Positions 26,243 to 33,800 of a DNA stretch of 64,000 bases are shown here, one piece after another. The translations under genes were made by a program, and so were the position numbers. The notes under the pieces were generated by a model that was given only the letters and a program-made list of their open reading frames with translations, did no database searches and was not told the DNA's origin. Position 1 is the first letter of the stretch. Every line of letters begins with the position of its first letter. Location: the NCBI GenBank assembly GCA_023454175.1, contig JAEXRW010000018.1, positions 95,916 through 159,915 of the forward strand, read 5' to 3'. The stretch comes from Bacillota bacterium (GTDB taxonomy: Bacteria > Bacillota > Clostridia > Christensenellales > JAEXRW01).

Positions 26243-26645
26243 CGTCTCCGCCTCCTTCCGCCCTGTCCATCTTCGCCGCCAGCTCCATCAGCTCGTGCCG
26301 GTCGCCGTCCGAGAGCTGTCCGTTTTCCGCCATCATCGCCACCAGCCTCCCCATGGAGCCCGTGCTGATGCGTGAAAGCAGCGTCTCGCTTTCGGATCGC
26401 AAGGCCTCTGCCCGTGTGATGATCGGAAAATACAGCTTGTCCCGTAGGTTCTTGTCTTCGCAGCCTATGAGCCCTTTCTCCAGCATGATGCGCAGGTACG
26501 AGTGGTACGTCTTGTACTGCCACTGCACGTCGGGCTGCTCGTTTTGGATGCTTTTGATGATCTCCTTCATCGTCTGTGGTTTGCTGTCCCACAATGCCCG
26601 CAGGATGGTCCATTCCGCGTCCAGCAGTTTCTTCTCCATATGCAT
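26229..26645 (-). CDS. BlaI/MecI-family repressor
   Basis: A 138-residue winged-helix DNA-binding protein. The N-terminal domain (about 5-80) shows the family pattern: LDAEWTILRALWDSKPQTMKEIIKSI, then the recognition region WQYKTYHSYLRIMLEKGLI, then the wing DKLYFPIITRAEA. The C-terminal part (about 85-138) is the dimerisation region cut by BlaR1-type proteases in known systems. It is the first gene of an operon with the M56 receptor (14-base overlap). Two ATGs (26645 and 26639) are possible; both sit close behind AAGGCGG. A strong promoter with a long dyad directly upstream points to autorepression. Confidence 0.94.
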   Translation of the reverse strand: MHMEKKLLDAEWTILRALWDSKPQTMKEIIKSIQNEQPDVQWQYKTYHSYLRIMLEKGLIGCEDKNLRDKLYFPIITRAEALRSESETLLSRISTGSMGRLVAMMAENGQLSDGDRHELMELAAKMDRAEGGGDDEHR

Positions 26646-26662
26646 CGCCGCCTTAATATAAA

Positions 26663-26713
26663 ATACTTCTTACTTTCATGAGATATCTCATATCTCAATA
26701 TTATAAGAAGTAT
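26663..26713. promoter_or_regulatory. Probable BlaI operator (compound dyad)
   Basis: A perfect 10-base inverted repeat, ATACTTCTTA at 26663-26672 and TAAGAAGTAT at 26704-26713, brackets a perfect 14-base palindrome ATGAGATATCTCAT at 26678-26691. The outer right arm overlaps the promoter spacer and -10; the central palindrome covers the predicted start point. Binding here would block transcription of blaI-blaR. The core does not match the staphylococcal TACA/TGTA type. Confidence 0.7.
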
Positions 26714-26726
26714 CCATGTTTGTCAA
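26698..26726 (-). promoter_or_regulatory. Promoter of the blaI-blaR operon
   Basis: On the minus strand: perfect TTGACA at 26721-26726, then TAATAT at 26698-26703 with a 17-base spacer (an overlapping TATAAT at 26700-26705 gives a 15-base spacer). The predicted start is near 26690, about 45 bases before the blaI ATG. Confidence 0.75.
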
Positions 26727-26789
26727 CAGTTTCGTTATATTTTCTTAATAGTTTATATCGGTGCCCAAAACGTCGTGCACCCACCGTAG

Positions 26790-26865
26790 CGCCCCTGACA
26801 GGGGAACTGCCAAACGTACTGAAGAACGTTTTGCTGAGGGGTACTCCACGAGGAGTTAAGATCAT
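26790..26865. repeat. Dispersed palindromic intergenic repeat (copy 2)
   Basis: In the 26646-27027 gap. It starts GCGCCCCTGACAGGGGAACT, forming a CCCCT/AGGGG hairpin, contains AAACGT/ACGTTT, and ends TGCTGAGGGGT and a CTCCACGAGGAG hairpin. It looks like a diverged relative of repeats commonly scattered in Clostridia genomes. Confidence 0.55.
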
Positions 26866-26867
26866 GT

Positions 26868-26938
26868 AAAAAGGGAGGCATAAAAATCGACCCTGAATGT
26901 GCTGCAAGTAGTCCATTCAGGGTCGTATGCTCCCTTTG
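26868..26938 (-). terminator. Large two-part terminator of the spermidine operon
   Basis: On the minus strand an inner 12-base perfect stem (CGACCCTGAATG at 26888-26899 with CATTCAGGGTCG at 26914-26925) is enclosed by an outer AAAGGGAG-CATA/TATG-CCTCCCTTT stem that ends in TTTTT. It lies about 90 bases beyond the speB stop. The AAAAAGGGAGGCA arm is shared with the ribosomal-operon terminator at 44432. Confidence 0.85.
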
Positions 26939-26954
26939 CATACCCGCTTCAAAT

Positions 26955-27041
26955 TTTTAATTATCTCCCCCGCAGGATCATATAATCATGCCCGTTAGGG
27001 CATTCCACAATTCTTAATTTTTAATTATTAATTCCTAATTA
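26955..27041. repeat. AT-rich post-stop repeat, speB copy
   Basis: Runs of AATT, TTAAT and TAATTA motifs next to a CCGCAGGATCATATAATC and GCCCGTTAGGGC segment. The same arrangement occurs at 41366-41506. The speB stop codon (27028-27030) lies inside the repeat, so the repeat supplies the last codons of that gene. Confidence 0.6.
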
Positions 27042-27876
27042 ATAGTAATACTTCCCGCATCGCCGTGCACGCGACGGCCGCCGAAATACCGTTGGGGTCC
27101 AGCGGCGGCGCGTACTCCACCAGGTCTGCCCCCACGATATCCAGCCCGCGTAATTGTGCCAGCGCATGGAGGAGTTCCTTGAACGCCAGTCCCCCAGGCT
27201 CGGGCGTCCCCGTCCCCGGGAAGATGGAGGGGTCCAGCACGTCCAGGTCGATGGTGAGGTACACGGGCAGGCTGTGCAACTGCTGTACCACGGTTTCGAT
27301 CCCGTCCGCCGTGAAGGGATGGAAGCCGCAGTGCTCCCGTGCGAAGGTGAATTCGTCCTTCGTCCCGCTGCGGATGCCGAATTGGTGGATCCTTTTGTCT
27401 CCTGTCGATTCCCAGACCCGCCGCATCACGCACGCATGGGAGAGCGTTTCCTTCATGTAGTCCGTCCGCAGGTCCGCGTGCGCGTCGAAGTGGATGATGT
27501 GTAGATCCGGGTAGTGCTTTAGTACGGATTGGATGGCGCCCAGCGAGGCCAGGTGCTCCCCGCCCAGCATCACCGGCTTCTTCCCGGCGTTCAGGATGCG
27601 CTCGGTCATTTCCTGGATGAGCTCGATGGATTTGCCCGCGTTCCCCGGCGCCAGCTCCAGTTCCCCCGCGTCGTGGATGCGCATGTCTTCCAGGTCCATG
27701 TCCTGGTACGGGCTGTACGTTTCCATCCCGTTGGATTCCATCCGGATGGCGGCCGGCCCCATCCGCGTCCCCGGCCGGTAGGAGGTGGTCGTGTCCATCG
27801 GCGCACCGAATACGATGATATCGGAATCATCCCATTCATACTCGCACCCCAGGATCGCCTGCGGCCATTTAACCAT
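27028..27876 (-). CDS. speB: Agmatinase
   Basis: Converts agmatine to putrescine and urea, the second step of spermidine synthesis from arginine. A 282-residue ureohydrolase with all manganese-ligand motifs: MLGGEHLASLG, HFDAHADLR and TIDLDVLDPSIFPGTGTPEPG. The start is ATG 27876 behind GGAGGGAAAGG; it overlaps the end of speE by eight bases, indicating translational coupling. Last gene of speD-speA-speE-speB. The final residues and stop lie inside an AT-rich repeat. Because the pathway partner next to it is an arginine/lysine-type decarboxylase, agmatine is the most likely substrate rather than arginine or formiminoglutamate. Confidence 0.95.
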   Translation of the reverse strand: MVKWPQAILGCEYEWDDSDIIVFGAPMDTTTSYRPGTRMGPAAIRMESNGMETYSPYQDMDLEDMRIHDAGELELAPGNAGKSIELIQEMTERILNAGKKPVMLGGEHLASLGAIQSVLKHYPDLHIIHFDAHADLRTDYMKETLSHACVMRRVWESTGDKRIHQFGIRSGTKDEFTFAREHCGFHPFTADGIETVVQQLHSLPVYLTIDLDVLDPSIFPGTGTPEPGGLAFKELLHALAQLRGLDIVGADLVEYAPPLDPNGISAAVACTAMREVLLLIRN

Positions 27877-28735
27877 TTTCCTTTCCCTCCAGCACCTCCT
27901 GCACGTATGCGGGCAGCGCGAAGGCCGCCGCATGCAGTTCGGGCGTGTAGTAGCGGGTCTTCAGTTTGAACTGCCTCCACCGTTCGGTTTGGATGTCTTT
28001 TACCGGGTGGTACTTTTTCGAGGCAAAGCCAAAGAGCCAGTGTCCGGAGGGGTATGTGGGCATGTGGAACTGGTAGACTCCCACGGTTTCAAATGTCTCC
28101 TTGATCTTTTTGTGCGCCCGCGCCATCTCCTTTGCGTAGGAGGCGTAGTAAGGGCTCTCGTGCTGGTTGATCAGGATGCCTTCGCTGCCGAGTATCCGGT
28201 GGCAGTTGCGGTAAAATTCCGTTGTGAAAAGCCCCTCCCCCGGCCCGATGGGGTCGGTGGAGTCTACTAATATCAGATCATAGCTTCCATCGGGGGAGCC
28301 TGCGATGAAAGCCGCCCCGTCCGCGTAGTAGAGGTGTATCCGCTTGTCCCGGGAGAGTCTGTCCGCGGTCTGCGGCAGGTAGAGCCTGCACAGCTCCACC
28401 ACGCGTTTGTCTATCTCCACCATGTCGATGCTCTCGATGGACGGGTAGCGCGATAGTTCCCGCGCCGTCCCCCCGTCCCCGCCCCCGATGATGAGCGCAC
28501 GTTTGATGTCCGGGTTCACCGCCATGGGCACGTGGGCGATCATGTCGTGGTAAATGAATTCGTCTTTCTGCGTCACCATCATCAGCCCGTCCAGCGTAAA
28601 AAAGATGCCGAACGTATCGGATTCAAAGAAATCGATCTGCTGGAAAGGCGTCTGCTCCGTGTGGAGCTGCTTTTTGACCTTGATGGAGAAGCGCACGTCC
28701 TCCGCATGGTATTCGCTGTACCATAGGTCCGTCAT
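27869..28735 (-). CDS. speE: Spermidine synthase
   Basis: Transfers the aminopropyl group of decarboxylated S-adenosylmethionine to putrescine, giving spermidine and methylthioadenosine. The 288-residue protein has the nucleotide-binding GGGDGG at 84-89 (ALIIGGGDGGTAREL), the catalytic region LVDSTDPIGPGEGLFT with D158 and D161, and DMVEIDKRVVELC for ribose contact. N-terminal QKDEFIYHDMIAHVP is the conserved substrate strand. The start is ATG 28735 with AGGAGG upstream; a longer in-frame opening to 28828 runs into speA and has no ribosome site. The stop overlaps speB. Confidence 0.97.
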   Translation of the reverse strand: MTDLWYSEYHAEDVRFSIKVKKQLHTEQTPFQQIDFFESDTFGIFFTLDGLMMVTQKDEFIYHDMIAHVPMAVNPDIKRALIIGGGDGGTARELSRYPSIESIDMVEIDKRVVELCRLYLPQTADRLSRDKRIHLYYADGAAFIAGSPDGSYDLILVDSTDPIGPGEGLFTTEFYRNCHRILGSEGILINQHESPYYASYAKEMARAHKKIKETFETVGVYQFHMPTYPSGHWLFGFASKKYHPVKDIQTERWRQFKLKTRYYTPELHAAAFALPAYVQEVLEGKENG

Positions 28736-28772
28736 CTGTGTGTTCCTCCTGTTCTCCCTGTACCATAATTGT

Positions 28773-30224
28773 TTATTCTCCCAATACCACGATCGTCTCA
28801 TCATCCATTTCGGTGATGAGGTTGCCATGCTGGCTCCGGATAAATCGGTAGTGTTCGATGGTCTTCTCGGTGATGCGCTCCCCCGGTATCACCAGCGGGA
28901 TGCCCGGCGGGTACGCCATGATGGATTCCCCGCTGATCTCCCCTGCCGCCTGGGAAAGCGGCACCGCCTTTTGTTTGGCGTAATAGGCTTCCCGCGGCGT
29001 CACCACAATTTTTGGTTTCTCCAGGTAGTCCTCCGTGTGCACCCGGAAAGGTTCTTTTTTTCCGTAATGCTCTTCCGAGATCGCCCGCAGCGCGCTGACC
29101 AGCGGGCCCAGTGTCTCTTCGTCGTCCGCCATCGAAGCGACCGCCAGGATGCAGTAGGTCTGCGCCAGCTCTGCCTGGATATTGTATTTCTCCCGCAGGA
29201 TATCATATACGTTGTAGCCCGTCAGGCCCAGGTCGTTGACCCGCACCACGATCTTTGTCTCGTCGTAGTCATACAGTCCCGGCCTTCCCGCGTCCTCATA
29301 GCCCAATACCTCCAGCCCCGGGATCTTTGCGATGGCCTCGCGCGCGCTTCGGATATGGTATAGCGCCTGCTCGAGCATCTGCCTGCCTTCCAGCGCCAGC
29401 ATTTTGCGCGCCGCGTCCAGGCTCCCCATCAGCAGGTACGATGCGCTGGTGGTCTGCATCAGGTTGATGTGCGAACGCACGATGCTCCTGTCCATCAGTC
29501 CGTCGTTGAGCAGCAGTGCCGAGCTTTGCGTCAGGGAACCAGCTGTTTTGTGGATGCTCAGCGTGGCCATGTCCGCTCCGCAGTGCATGGCGTTGCGCGG
29601 CAGTTCCCGGTGGAAGGGCAGGTGCGCCCCGTGCGCCTCGTCCACCAGCACGGCCATGTGGTGCCGGTGCGCCAGGTTCACGATGGAACGCAGGTCCGAT
29701 GCCGCGCCGAAGTAGGTCGGGTTGATCACGAAGACCGCCTTCGCGTCAGGGTGCTCCTCGATAGCCTGTTTGATGGACTCAACCGATACGCCGTGGGCGA
29801 CGCCCCACTTGCTGTCCGTTTCGGGCTGGATGAATACAGGCACCGCGCCGCTCAGGATCAGCGCGTTGATCGCGGATTTGTGAGCGTTGCGCGGCAGGAT
29901 GATCTTGGACCCCGGCGGACACGCCGCCATGATCATCACCTGCACGCCGAATGTCGAGCCGTTCACCAAAAAATACGCGTGGTCCGCCCCGTACGCGTCC
30001 GCCAGCAGCATTTCCGCCTCCAGGATCACGCCCCTGGGATTGTCCAGCAGGTCCATGTCGGGGGAGGAGTTGATGTCCAGCTTGCTGCATCCGCCCATCG
30101 CGCGTGTGAAATCGTTCTCCAGGCGCCGCTTGTGCCCCGGCACGTCAAAGGAGACGACGCCCCTGGAGGTGTACTCCAGCATGGCCGTTAGAAGGGGGGT
30201 TTTTTTCTGCAGTATCTTCTCCAT
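28773..30224 (-). CDS. speA: PLP-dependent arginine (Orn/Lys/Arg) decarboxylase
   Basis: Decarboxylates a basic amino acid, most likely arginine to agmatine, because agmatinase is encoded in the same operon. The 483-residue length is that of the short Firmicutes SpeA/YaaO class, not the 700-residue Gram-negative type. PLP-site features: VNGSTFGVQ near 88, DEAHGAHLPF at 195-204 and the Schiff-base lysine K226 in LSIHKTAGSLTQ. A C-terminal Orn/Lys/Arg decarboxylase domain follows (about 370-483), including AYPPGIPLVIPGE. ATG 30224 has AGGAGG upstream, nine bases after the speD stop. Lysine decarboxylase activity is the main alternative. Confidence 0.93.
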   Translation of the reverse strand: MEKILQKKTPLLTAMLEYTSRGVVSFDVPGHKRRLENDFTRAMGGCSKLDINSSPDMDLLDNPRGVILEAEMLLADAYGADHAYFLVNGSTFGVQVMIMAACPPGSKIILPRNAHKSAINALILSGAVPVFIQPETDSKWGVAHGVSVESIKQAIEEHPDAKAVFVINPTYFGAASDLRSIVNLAHRHHMAVLVDEAHGAHLPFHRELPRNAMHCGADMATLSIHKTAGSLTQSSALLLNDGLMDRSIVRSHINLMQTTSASYLLMGSLDAARKMLALEGRQMLEQALYHIRSAREAIAKIPGLEVLGYEDAGRPGLYDYDETKIVVRVNDLGLTGYNVYDILREKYNIQAELAQTYCILAVASMADDEETLGPLVSALRAISEEHYGKKEPFRVHTEDYLEKPKIVVTPREAYYAKQKAVPLSQAAGEISGESIMAYPPGIPLVIPGERITEKTIEHYRFIRSQHGNLITEMDDETIVVLGE

Positions 30225-30233
30225 GCCGCCCTC

Positions 30234-31073
30234 CTAAGACCGTATCACGTTGTGGCCGTAAAAGATCTCGTCCATCTCGCGGACCAGCTTGTCTGTGATG
30301 CGCTTTTTCTCCCCTGCGTGCAGGTTTTTCTGCGTGATGCCAAAAAGGTAATTGTCCAGGTCAAACGTCTTCAGTTTGCACTTGGTGTGGAAGATGTTCT
30401 CCTGGTATACGTTTACGTCGATCATCTGGTAGCGTTCGCAGATCTCCCGCGGGATGAAGTTTTGTATGGAATTGATCTTGTGGTCGATATACAGCTTTTT
30501 GCCCGTGAAATCGCGTGTGAAGCCCCGTACGCGGTAGTCGATGGTCATGATATCCGCGTCGAAGCAGTGGATCAGGTAGTTCAGCGCCTGCAGCGGGGAT
30601 ATATGCCCGCATGTCACCACGTCTATATCCGCGCGGAAGGTGCTGATGCCGTCCACCGGGTGGTACTCGGGGTAGGTGTGCACCGCCAGGTGGCTCTTGT
30701 CCAGGTGCGCCACCGTCGCCCCGGGCGTTAATGGCAGATGCGCAGGGCCCGGCTCCTCGTCGTTTGTAGGCAAGGCCTGGGATACTGCGTCTACCTTTTC
30801 CATGGGCTGCTCGCATACCAGGAAGGTCACGCTCGCGCCCTGCGGGTCGTAGTCCTGATTGGAGATGTTCAGGATGTTTGCGCCGATGATCTGCGTCACG
30901 TTTTTCAGTATCAGTGTCAGCCGTTCGGCGTTGTACTGCTCGTCGATGTACTGGATATAGGCGTCCCTATCTTCCACCGTCTTGGTGTAGCAGATATCGT
31001 ACATGTTGAAGCTCAGGGATTTGGTCAGGTTGTTGAAACCGTGCAGTTTCAGCTTGTCGATTTTATCCGTCAT
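30234..31073 (-). CDS. speD: S-adenosylmethionine decarboxylase proenzyme (long, E. coli-type)
   Basis: Makes decarboxylated SAM, the aminopropyl donor for SpeE. The 279-residue length and sequence match the E. coli SpeD class rather than the 120-130-residue form of Bacillus. The self-cleavage site is visible: K126-S127 in LDKSHLAVHTYPEYHP, where the serine becomes the pyruvoyl group. Conserved TCGHISPLQALNYLI and FDADIMTIDYRVRGFTRD follow. The start is ATG 31073, with GGAGG about ten bases upstream. That ribosome site lies inside a 47-codon upstream ORF whose TGA overlaps this ATG, so translation of speD is probably coupled to the upstream ORF. Confidence 0.96.
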   Translation of the reverse strand: MTDKIDKLKLHGFNNLTKSLSFNMYDICYTKTVEDRDAYIQYIDEQYNAERLTLILKNVTQIIGANILNISNQDYDPQGASVTFLVCEQPMEKVDAVSQALPTNDEEPGPAHLPLTPGATVAHLDKSHLAVHTYPEYHPVDGISTFRADIDVVTCGHISPLQALNYLIHCFDADIMTIDYRVRGFTRDFTGKKLYIDHKINSIQNFIPREICERYQMIDVNVYQENIFHTKCKLKTFDLDNYLFGITQKNLHAGEKKRITDKLVREMDEIFYGHNVIRS

Positions 31074-31213
31074 TGAAAAAACCCTCCTCTCCCCGTCATA
31101 TAGGTTGCACAATTTGGCGTGGTAATATCAAGCCCGCGAAATGGTGCATCTGTCCTGGGGTGAAAAAGGATGGGTTGATTGCTTTTGGATTGTTGTTTCT
31201 TACTATTTTTCAT
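31070..31213 (-). CDS. Small 47-residue ORF coupled to speD
   Basis: Not a recognised family. ATG 31213 has a strong AGGAGG with a 9-base spacer; the frame is open for 47 codons and ends in TGA at 31070-31072, overlapping the speD ATG as ATGA. The product is basic and polar: it begins MKNSKKQQSKSNQP, has a Pro/Asp-rich centre with one Cys (TTPNCATYM) and ends GRGGFFQ. The last codons contain the Shine-Dalgarno site of speD, so a ribosome on this ORF would cover it. It may be a small protein in its own right or a leader peptide that tunes speD to polyamine or SAM levels. Existence of the ORF is plain; that it is translated is inference from the ribosome site and overlap. Confidence 0.6.
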   Translation of the reverse strand: MKNSKKQQSKSNQPILFHPRTDAPFRGLDITTPNCATYMTGRGGFFQ

Positions 31214-31803
31214 AGCAGACGACCTCCTATTATAAAAATGAATGTTGTCTGCCTGCCGCCGTTGTTATAAAATTATGCACCTCCTTGTGTTTTCCGGCTA
31301 TGGATCAGGCACAGTGCCCGATTGAACGGGCCGCCATCATGGGTGGCTTTACGGCATAGAAAAAAGCCTGCTGATTCCCCATACGGCGATAGAAGATCAG
31401 TCAGGCTCCTTTGTGAACCTGTCTTGGTCAGTGCCAGGAAAGTGATTGCATACAATGTTTCCCGCACTACCGTGCCTTTACTGTAAGAATTATTATATAC
31501 TTTCACCAGCAGGATAAAATGTCCGGATTCAGCCATATATTCACACTGTATGCTTCCGGCTCGTGTTATCTGCTGCTATCACCGCATTATGCATGATATT
31601 GTAATCTTTAATTAGCTGGTTTTACATTCCCGGAGACCCTCAAAACGATCTGGTCAAGGGCATTAAACCCGGTTTGGGTGCATAGAATAAGTTATAACGG
31701 CCATCCGTTTGTCAATATGTTAAGGTTTTTGGCATATATTACGTTATATATATCAGAAATAGTGTTAGAAATTAGCATAATCAGGTAATAAGGATATACG
31801 ATC
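31214..31803. other. 590-base gap upstream of the spermidine operon
   Basis: No convincing gene. The longest frame, minus 31273-31536 (87 codons), lacks a ribosome site and resembles nothing I know. The plus strand at 31543-31564 has a 22-base segment with one mismatch to the core of the E. coli lac promoter as I recall it (see findings). A minus-strand TATAAT at 31224-31229 sits directly on the ribosome site of the small ORF, so it is unlikely to be the promoter of speD. The operon promoter is not identified. Confidence 0.4.
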
Positions 31804-32031
31804 ATGACCATCAGGACTAAAAACAGCACATACACCTTCGATCCGCAGTCCGGCATCCTTTCGGGCGGCAGGCTCATGGAGAAATTCCGGCGCAGTGAGC
31901 TGCGCGCCGTCACCGAGATGCAGGACGGGCAGATCATCCTGACCACCGGGCGCCGTGCCATCTTTCAGATCACCGAGCCCGGATTTGAGAATATGCTCTG
32001 GACCTCGCCGGTGCGAAAGATCATCGGCTGA
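31804..32031 (+). CDS. Small conserved-looking protein of unknown function
   Basis: A 75-residue soluble protein. It reads as a compact beta-rich fold: TYTFDPQSGILSGG, LRAVTEMQDGQIILTTGRR and IFQITEPGFENML suggest paired strands, with a basic C-terminus (SPVRKIIG). No signal peptide or Cys is present. ATG 31804 has AAGGAT about ten bases upstream, and a strong terminator follows 38 bases after the stop, which supports it as a real single-gene unit. I cannot assign a family. Confidence 0.6.
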   Translation: MTIRTKNSTYTFDPQSGILSGGRLMEKFRRSELRAVTEMQDGQIILTTGRRAIFQITEPGFENMLWTSPVRKIIG

Positions 32032-32069
32032 AAATCGGCTTTCTTCATCCTCCTTATAATATTTTGAAA

Positions 32070-32101
32070 GGCCGGCAGCCCTGGGCAAGCTGCCGGTCTT
32101 T
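32070..32101 (+). terminator. Intrinsic terminator after the 75-residue protein gene
   Basis: GGCCGGCAGC at 32070-32079 pairs with GCTGCCGGTC at 32089-32098 (one wobble), 9-base loop, then TTT. Confidence 0.85.
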
Positions 32102-32175
32102 CGTTTGTCTTCGGATTGTAATAAATCTCCCGGGTTTGTATGACACTAAGTGCAAGAACCCGGAGGTGTGGTTTC

Positions 32176-33000
32176 ATGGGCAACAAAATGGTCGAAGGCA
32201 TTTCCGCCATTACGCGGAGCACTCGGAAGGTGACTTCGGATATCCAGCTGCTGCAGTTCACGGTGGTCACCGCCTGCATGGTGGACCTGCACGTGGGCAG
32301 GCTCTGGATGCTGGTGGATACCGGTTTGGAAAATTCCGCGGATTTCATCGTTCGCGCCGCGGAAAAGCGCTACGGTTCAGGCGCCCGCCCCCAGGCCATC
32401 CTTTTGACCCACGGCCACTTTGACCACGTGGGGTCGCTGGTCACGCTGACGAAATACTGGGACGTCCCCGCCTATATCCATAAGGACGAATTGCCTTACA
32501 TTCTCGGGGAGAAAAGCTACCCGCCTCCTGACCCCGGTGTGGGCGGCGGCATGGTCGCGGCGCTCTCATCCACCTTTCCCCATACCGCCGTGGATATCGG
32601 CCACTATGCCGTGGCCCTTCCGTTGGATGGCACCATACCCGGCGCGGAGGAATGGCGCTGGCTCCATACCCCCGGCCATACGCAGGGACACGTATCCTTC
32701 TTCCGGGATAGGGATGATGTCCTCATTGCAGGCGACGCGCTCTGCACCACGAAGCAGGAGTCCCTCCTCTCCGTCCTCTTCCAGCGTGAGCAGATCAGCG
32801 GCCCGCCCGCATATCTGACGGAGGATTGGGAGCGTGCGCGGGATAGTGTGAAGATGATCAACCTTTTGAATCCTTCGCTCGTCATCCCGAGCCACGGCCG
32901 CCCCATGCGGGGCCATGAACTGAAAAAGCACCTGCAATTGCTTGCGGCGCATTTCAACGGCATCGCGGTGCCGCACAGCGGCAGGTACATGGATCAATAG
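32176..33000 (+). CDS. MBL-fold metallo-hydrolase
   Basis: A 274-residue hydrolase of the metallo-beta-lactamase superfamily. Metal ligands are visible: H79, H81, D83 and H84 in LLTHGHFDHVGS, a later His in LHTPGHTQGHVSFF, Asp in LIAGDAL, and His in VIPSHGRPM. The SHGRP ending resembles glyoxalase II-like and related hydrolases rather than true beta-lactamases, RNases or lactonases, but the substrate cannot be read from sequence. No signal peptide. The start is ATG 32176 with GGAGGTG upstream; a longer opening to 32140 is not favoured. It stands alone on the plus strand. Confidence 0.9.
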   Translation: MGNKMVEGISAITRSTRKVTSDIQLLQFTVVTACMVDLHVGRLWMLVDTGLENSADFIVRAAEKRYGSGARPQAILLTHGHFDHVGSLVTLTKYWDVPAYIHKDELPYILGEKSYPPPDPGVGGGMVAALSSTFPHTAVDIGHYAVALPLDGTIPGAEEWRWLHTPGHTQGHVSFFRDRDDVLIAGDALCTTKQESLLSVLFQREQISGPPAYLTEDWERARDSVKMINLLNPSLVIPSHGRPMRGHELKKHLQLLAAHFNGIAVPHSGRYMDQ

Positions 33001-33084
33001 AAAAAACTCGACTACTATCGGCTGGAGGCTTGTAAGTTTAATAAATGGCTGAAAGCCGTCTGAAGTACTTATCTGCGTCCCAAT

Positions 33085-33135
33085 GCCTCCCTTGCCTAAA
33101 GGGAGGTGGCAGCCGTAAGGCTGACGGAGGGATTC
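33085..33135. repeat. Dispersed palindromic intergenic repeat (copy 3)
   Basis: CCTCCCTT/AAGGGAGG hairpin followed by CAGCC-GTAA-GGCTG and ACGGAGGGATTC. Nearly identical to the copy at 44270-44320 and to the start of the copy at 40220-40310. Confidence 0.8.
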
Positions 33136-33204
33136 TTACCGTTAGCATGGAATTTAAGTTGCATTCTATACTTTCAGGGAATGAAATGATAATGGGCTAT
33201 GCGG

Positions 33205-33792
33205 TTATGTCTTAAGGTGAGTCCTCACCTTGTACCTGCTCAGCCTCTCATCTTCCTCTTCGTCATAGATTTCATCCATATACTCCCCGCCGTTGCCCTC
33301 AATGATCTTCTTGGAAGCCTCGTTTTCGATATTGCAGGTGAGTATGGCCTCTTCGATCCCGAGTTCGGCCGCCTTTTCAAGCGCCAGCTTCAATATCAGT
33401 TTCCCGTACCCCCTGTTCCTGTGCAGGGGGGATATGTCGTAGCCGATATGCCCCGCCGTGCCGGATTCCTCATGCCGGATGCGCACCACGCCCACCACGT
33501 TGTTTTCACAGACCAGCCAGTAGGTGGATGTCGTCACCATATCTTCGGGCAGGCCGATCCCCTTGCTGTGGTTGCGCAGGTCTTCCAAATACCCGTCGAA
33601 ATCCGTGATCCCTTTTTTATAAAACTGCCAGTAAAAGCCGTCGCCCTCATAATCTGCCGCATATTGCCTGAAGCTTTCTTCATACGCTTTGCCGGGCTCC
33701 GCCAGAAATGATTCCTTCAATACCTTTTCTCCTTTTGAATAAAGCCGTATGATCCTGTATGGATGATACGGCTGGCTGATGATTTGCTTCAA
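33205..33792 (-). CDS. GNAT-family N-acetyltransferase
   Basis: A 195-residue acetyl-CoA-dependent transferase. The GNAT core is visible: NNVVGVVRIRHE (beta strand 4), then motif A in YDISPLHRNRGYGKLILKLAL with the R-x-x-G-x-G pyrophosphate loop, then IEEAILTCNIENEASKKIIEGNGG (motif B). The N-terminal 60 residues are variable, as usual. The substrate is unknown. The only usable start is TTG 33792 with AAGGA about 13 bases upstream. It starts ten bases after the stop of the small repeat protein gene and lies downstream of glmS, probably on the same transcript; a role tied to amino sugars is possible but unsupported. Confidence 0.85.
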   Translation of the reverse strand: MKQIISQPYHPYRIIRLYSKGEKVLKESFLAEPGKAYEESFRQYAADYEGDGFYWQFYKKGITDFDGYLEDLRNHSKGIGLPEDMVTTSTYWLVCENNVVGVVRIRHEESGTAGHIGYDISPLHRNRGYGKLILKLALEKAAELGIEEAILTCNIENEASKKIIEGNGGEYMDEIYDEEEDERLSRYKVRTHLKT

Positions 33793-33800
33793 CCAATAAA

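Noticed and set aside
31273..31536. An 87-codon minus-strand frame
   Set aside because: No Shine-Dalgarno site and no recognisable pattern; kept only as a note in the gap entry.
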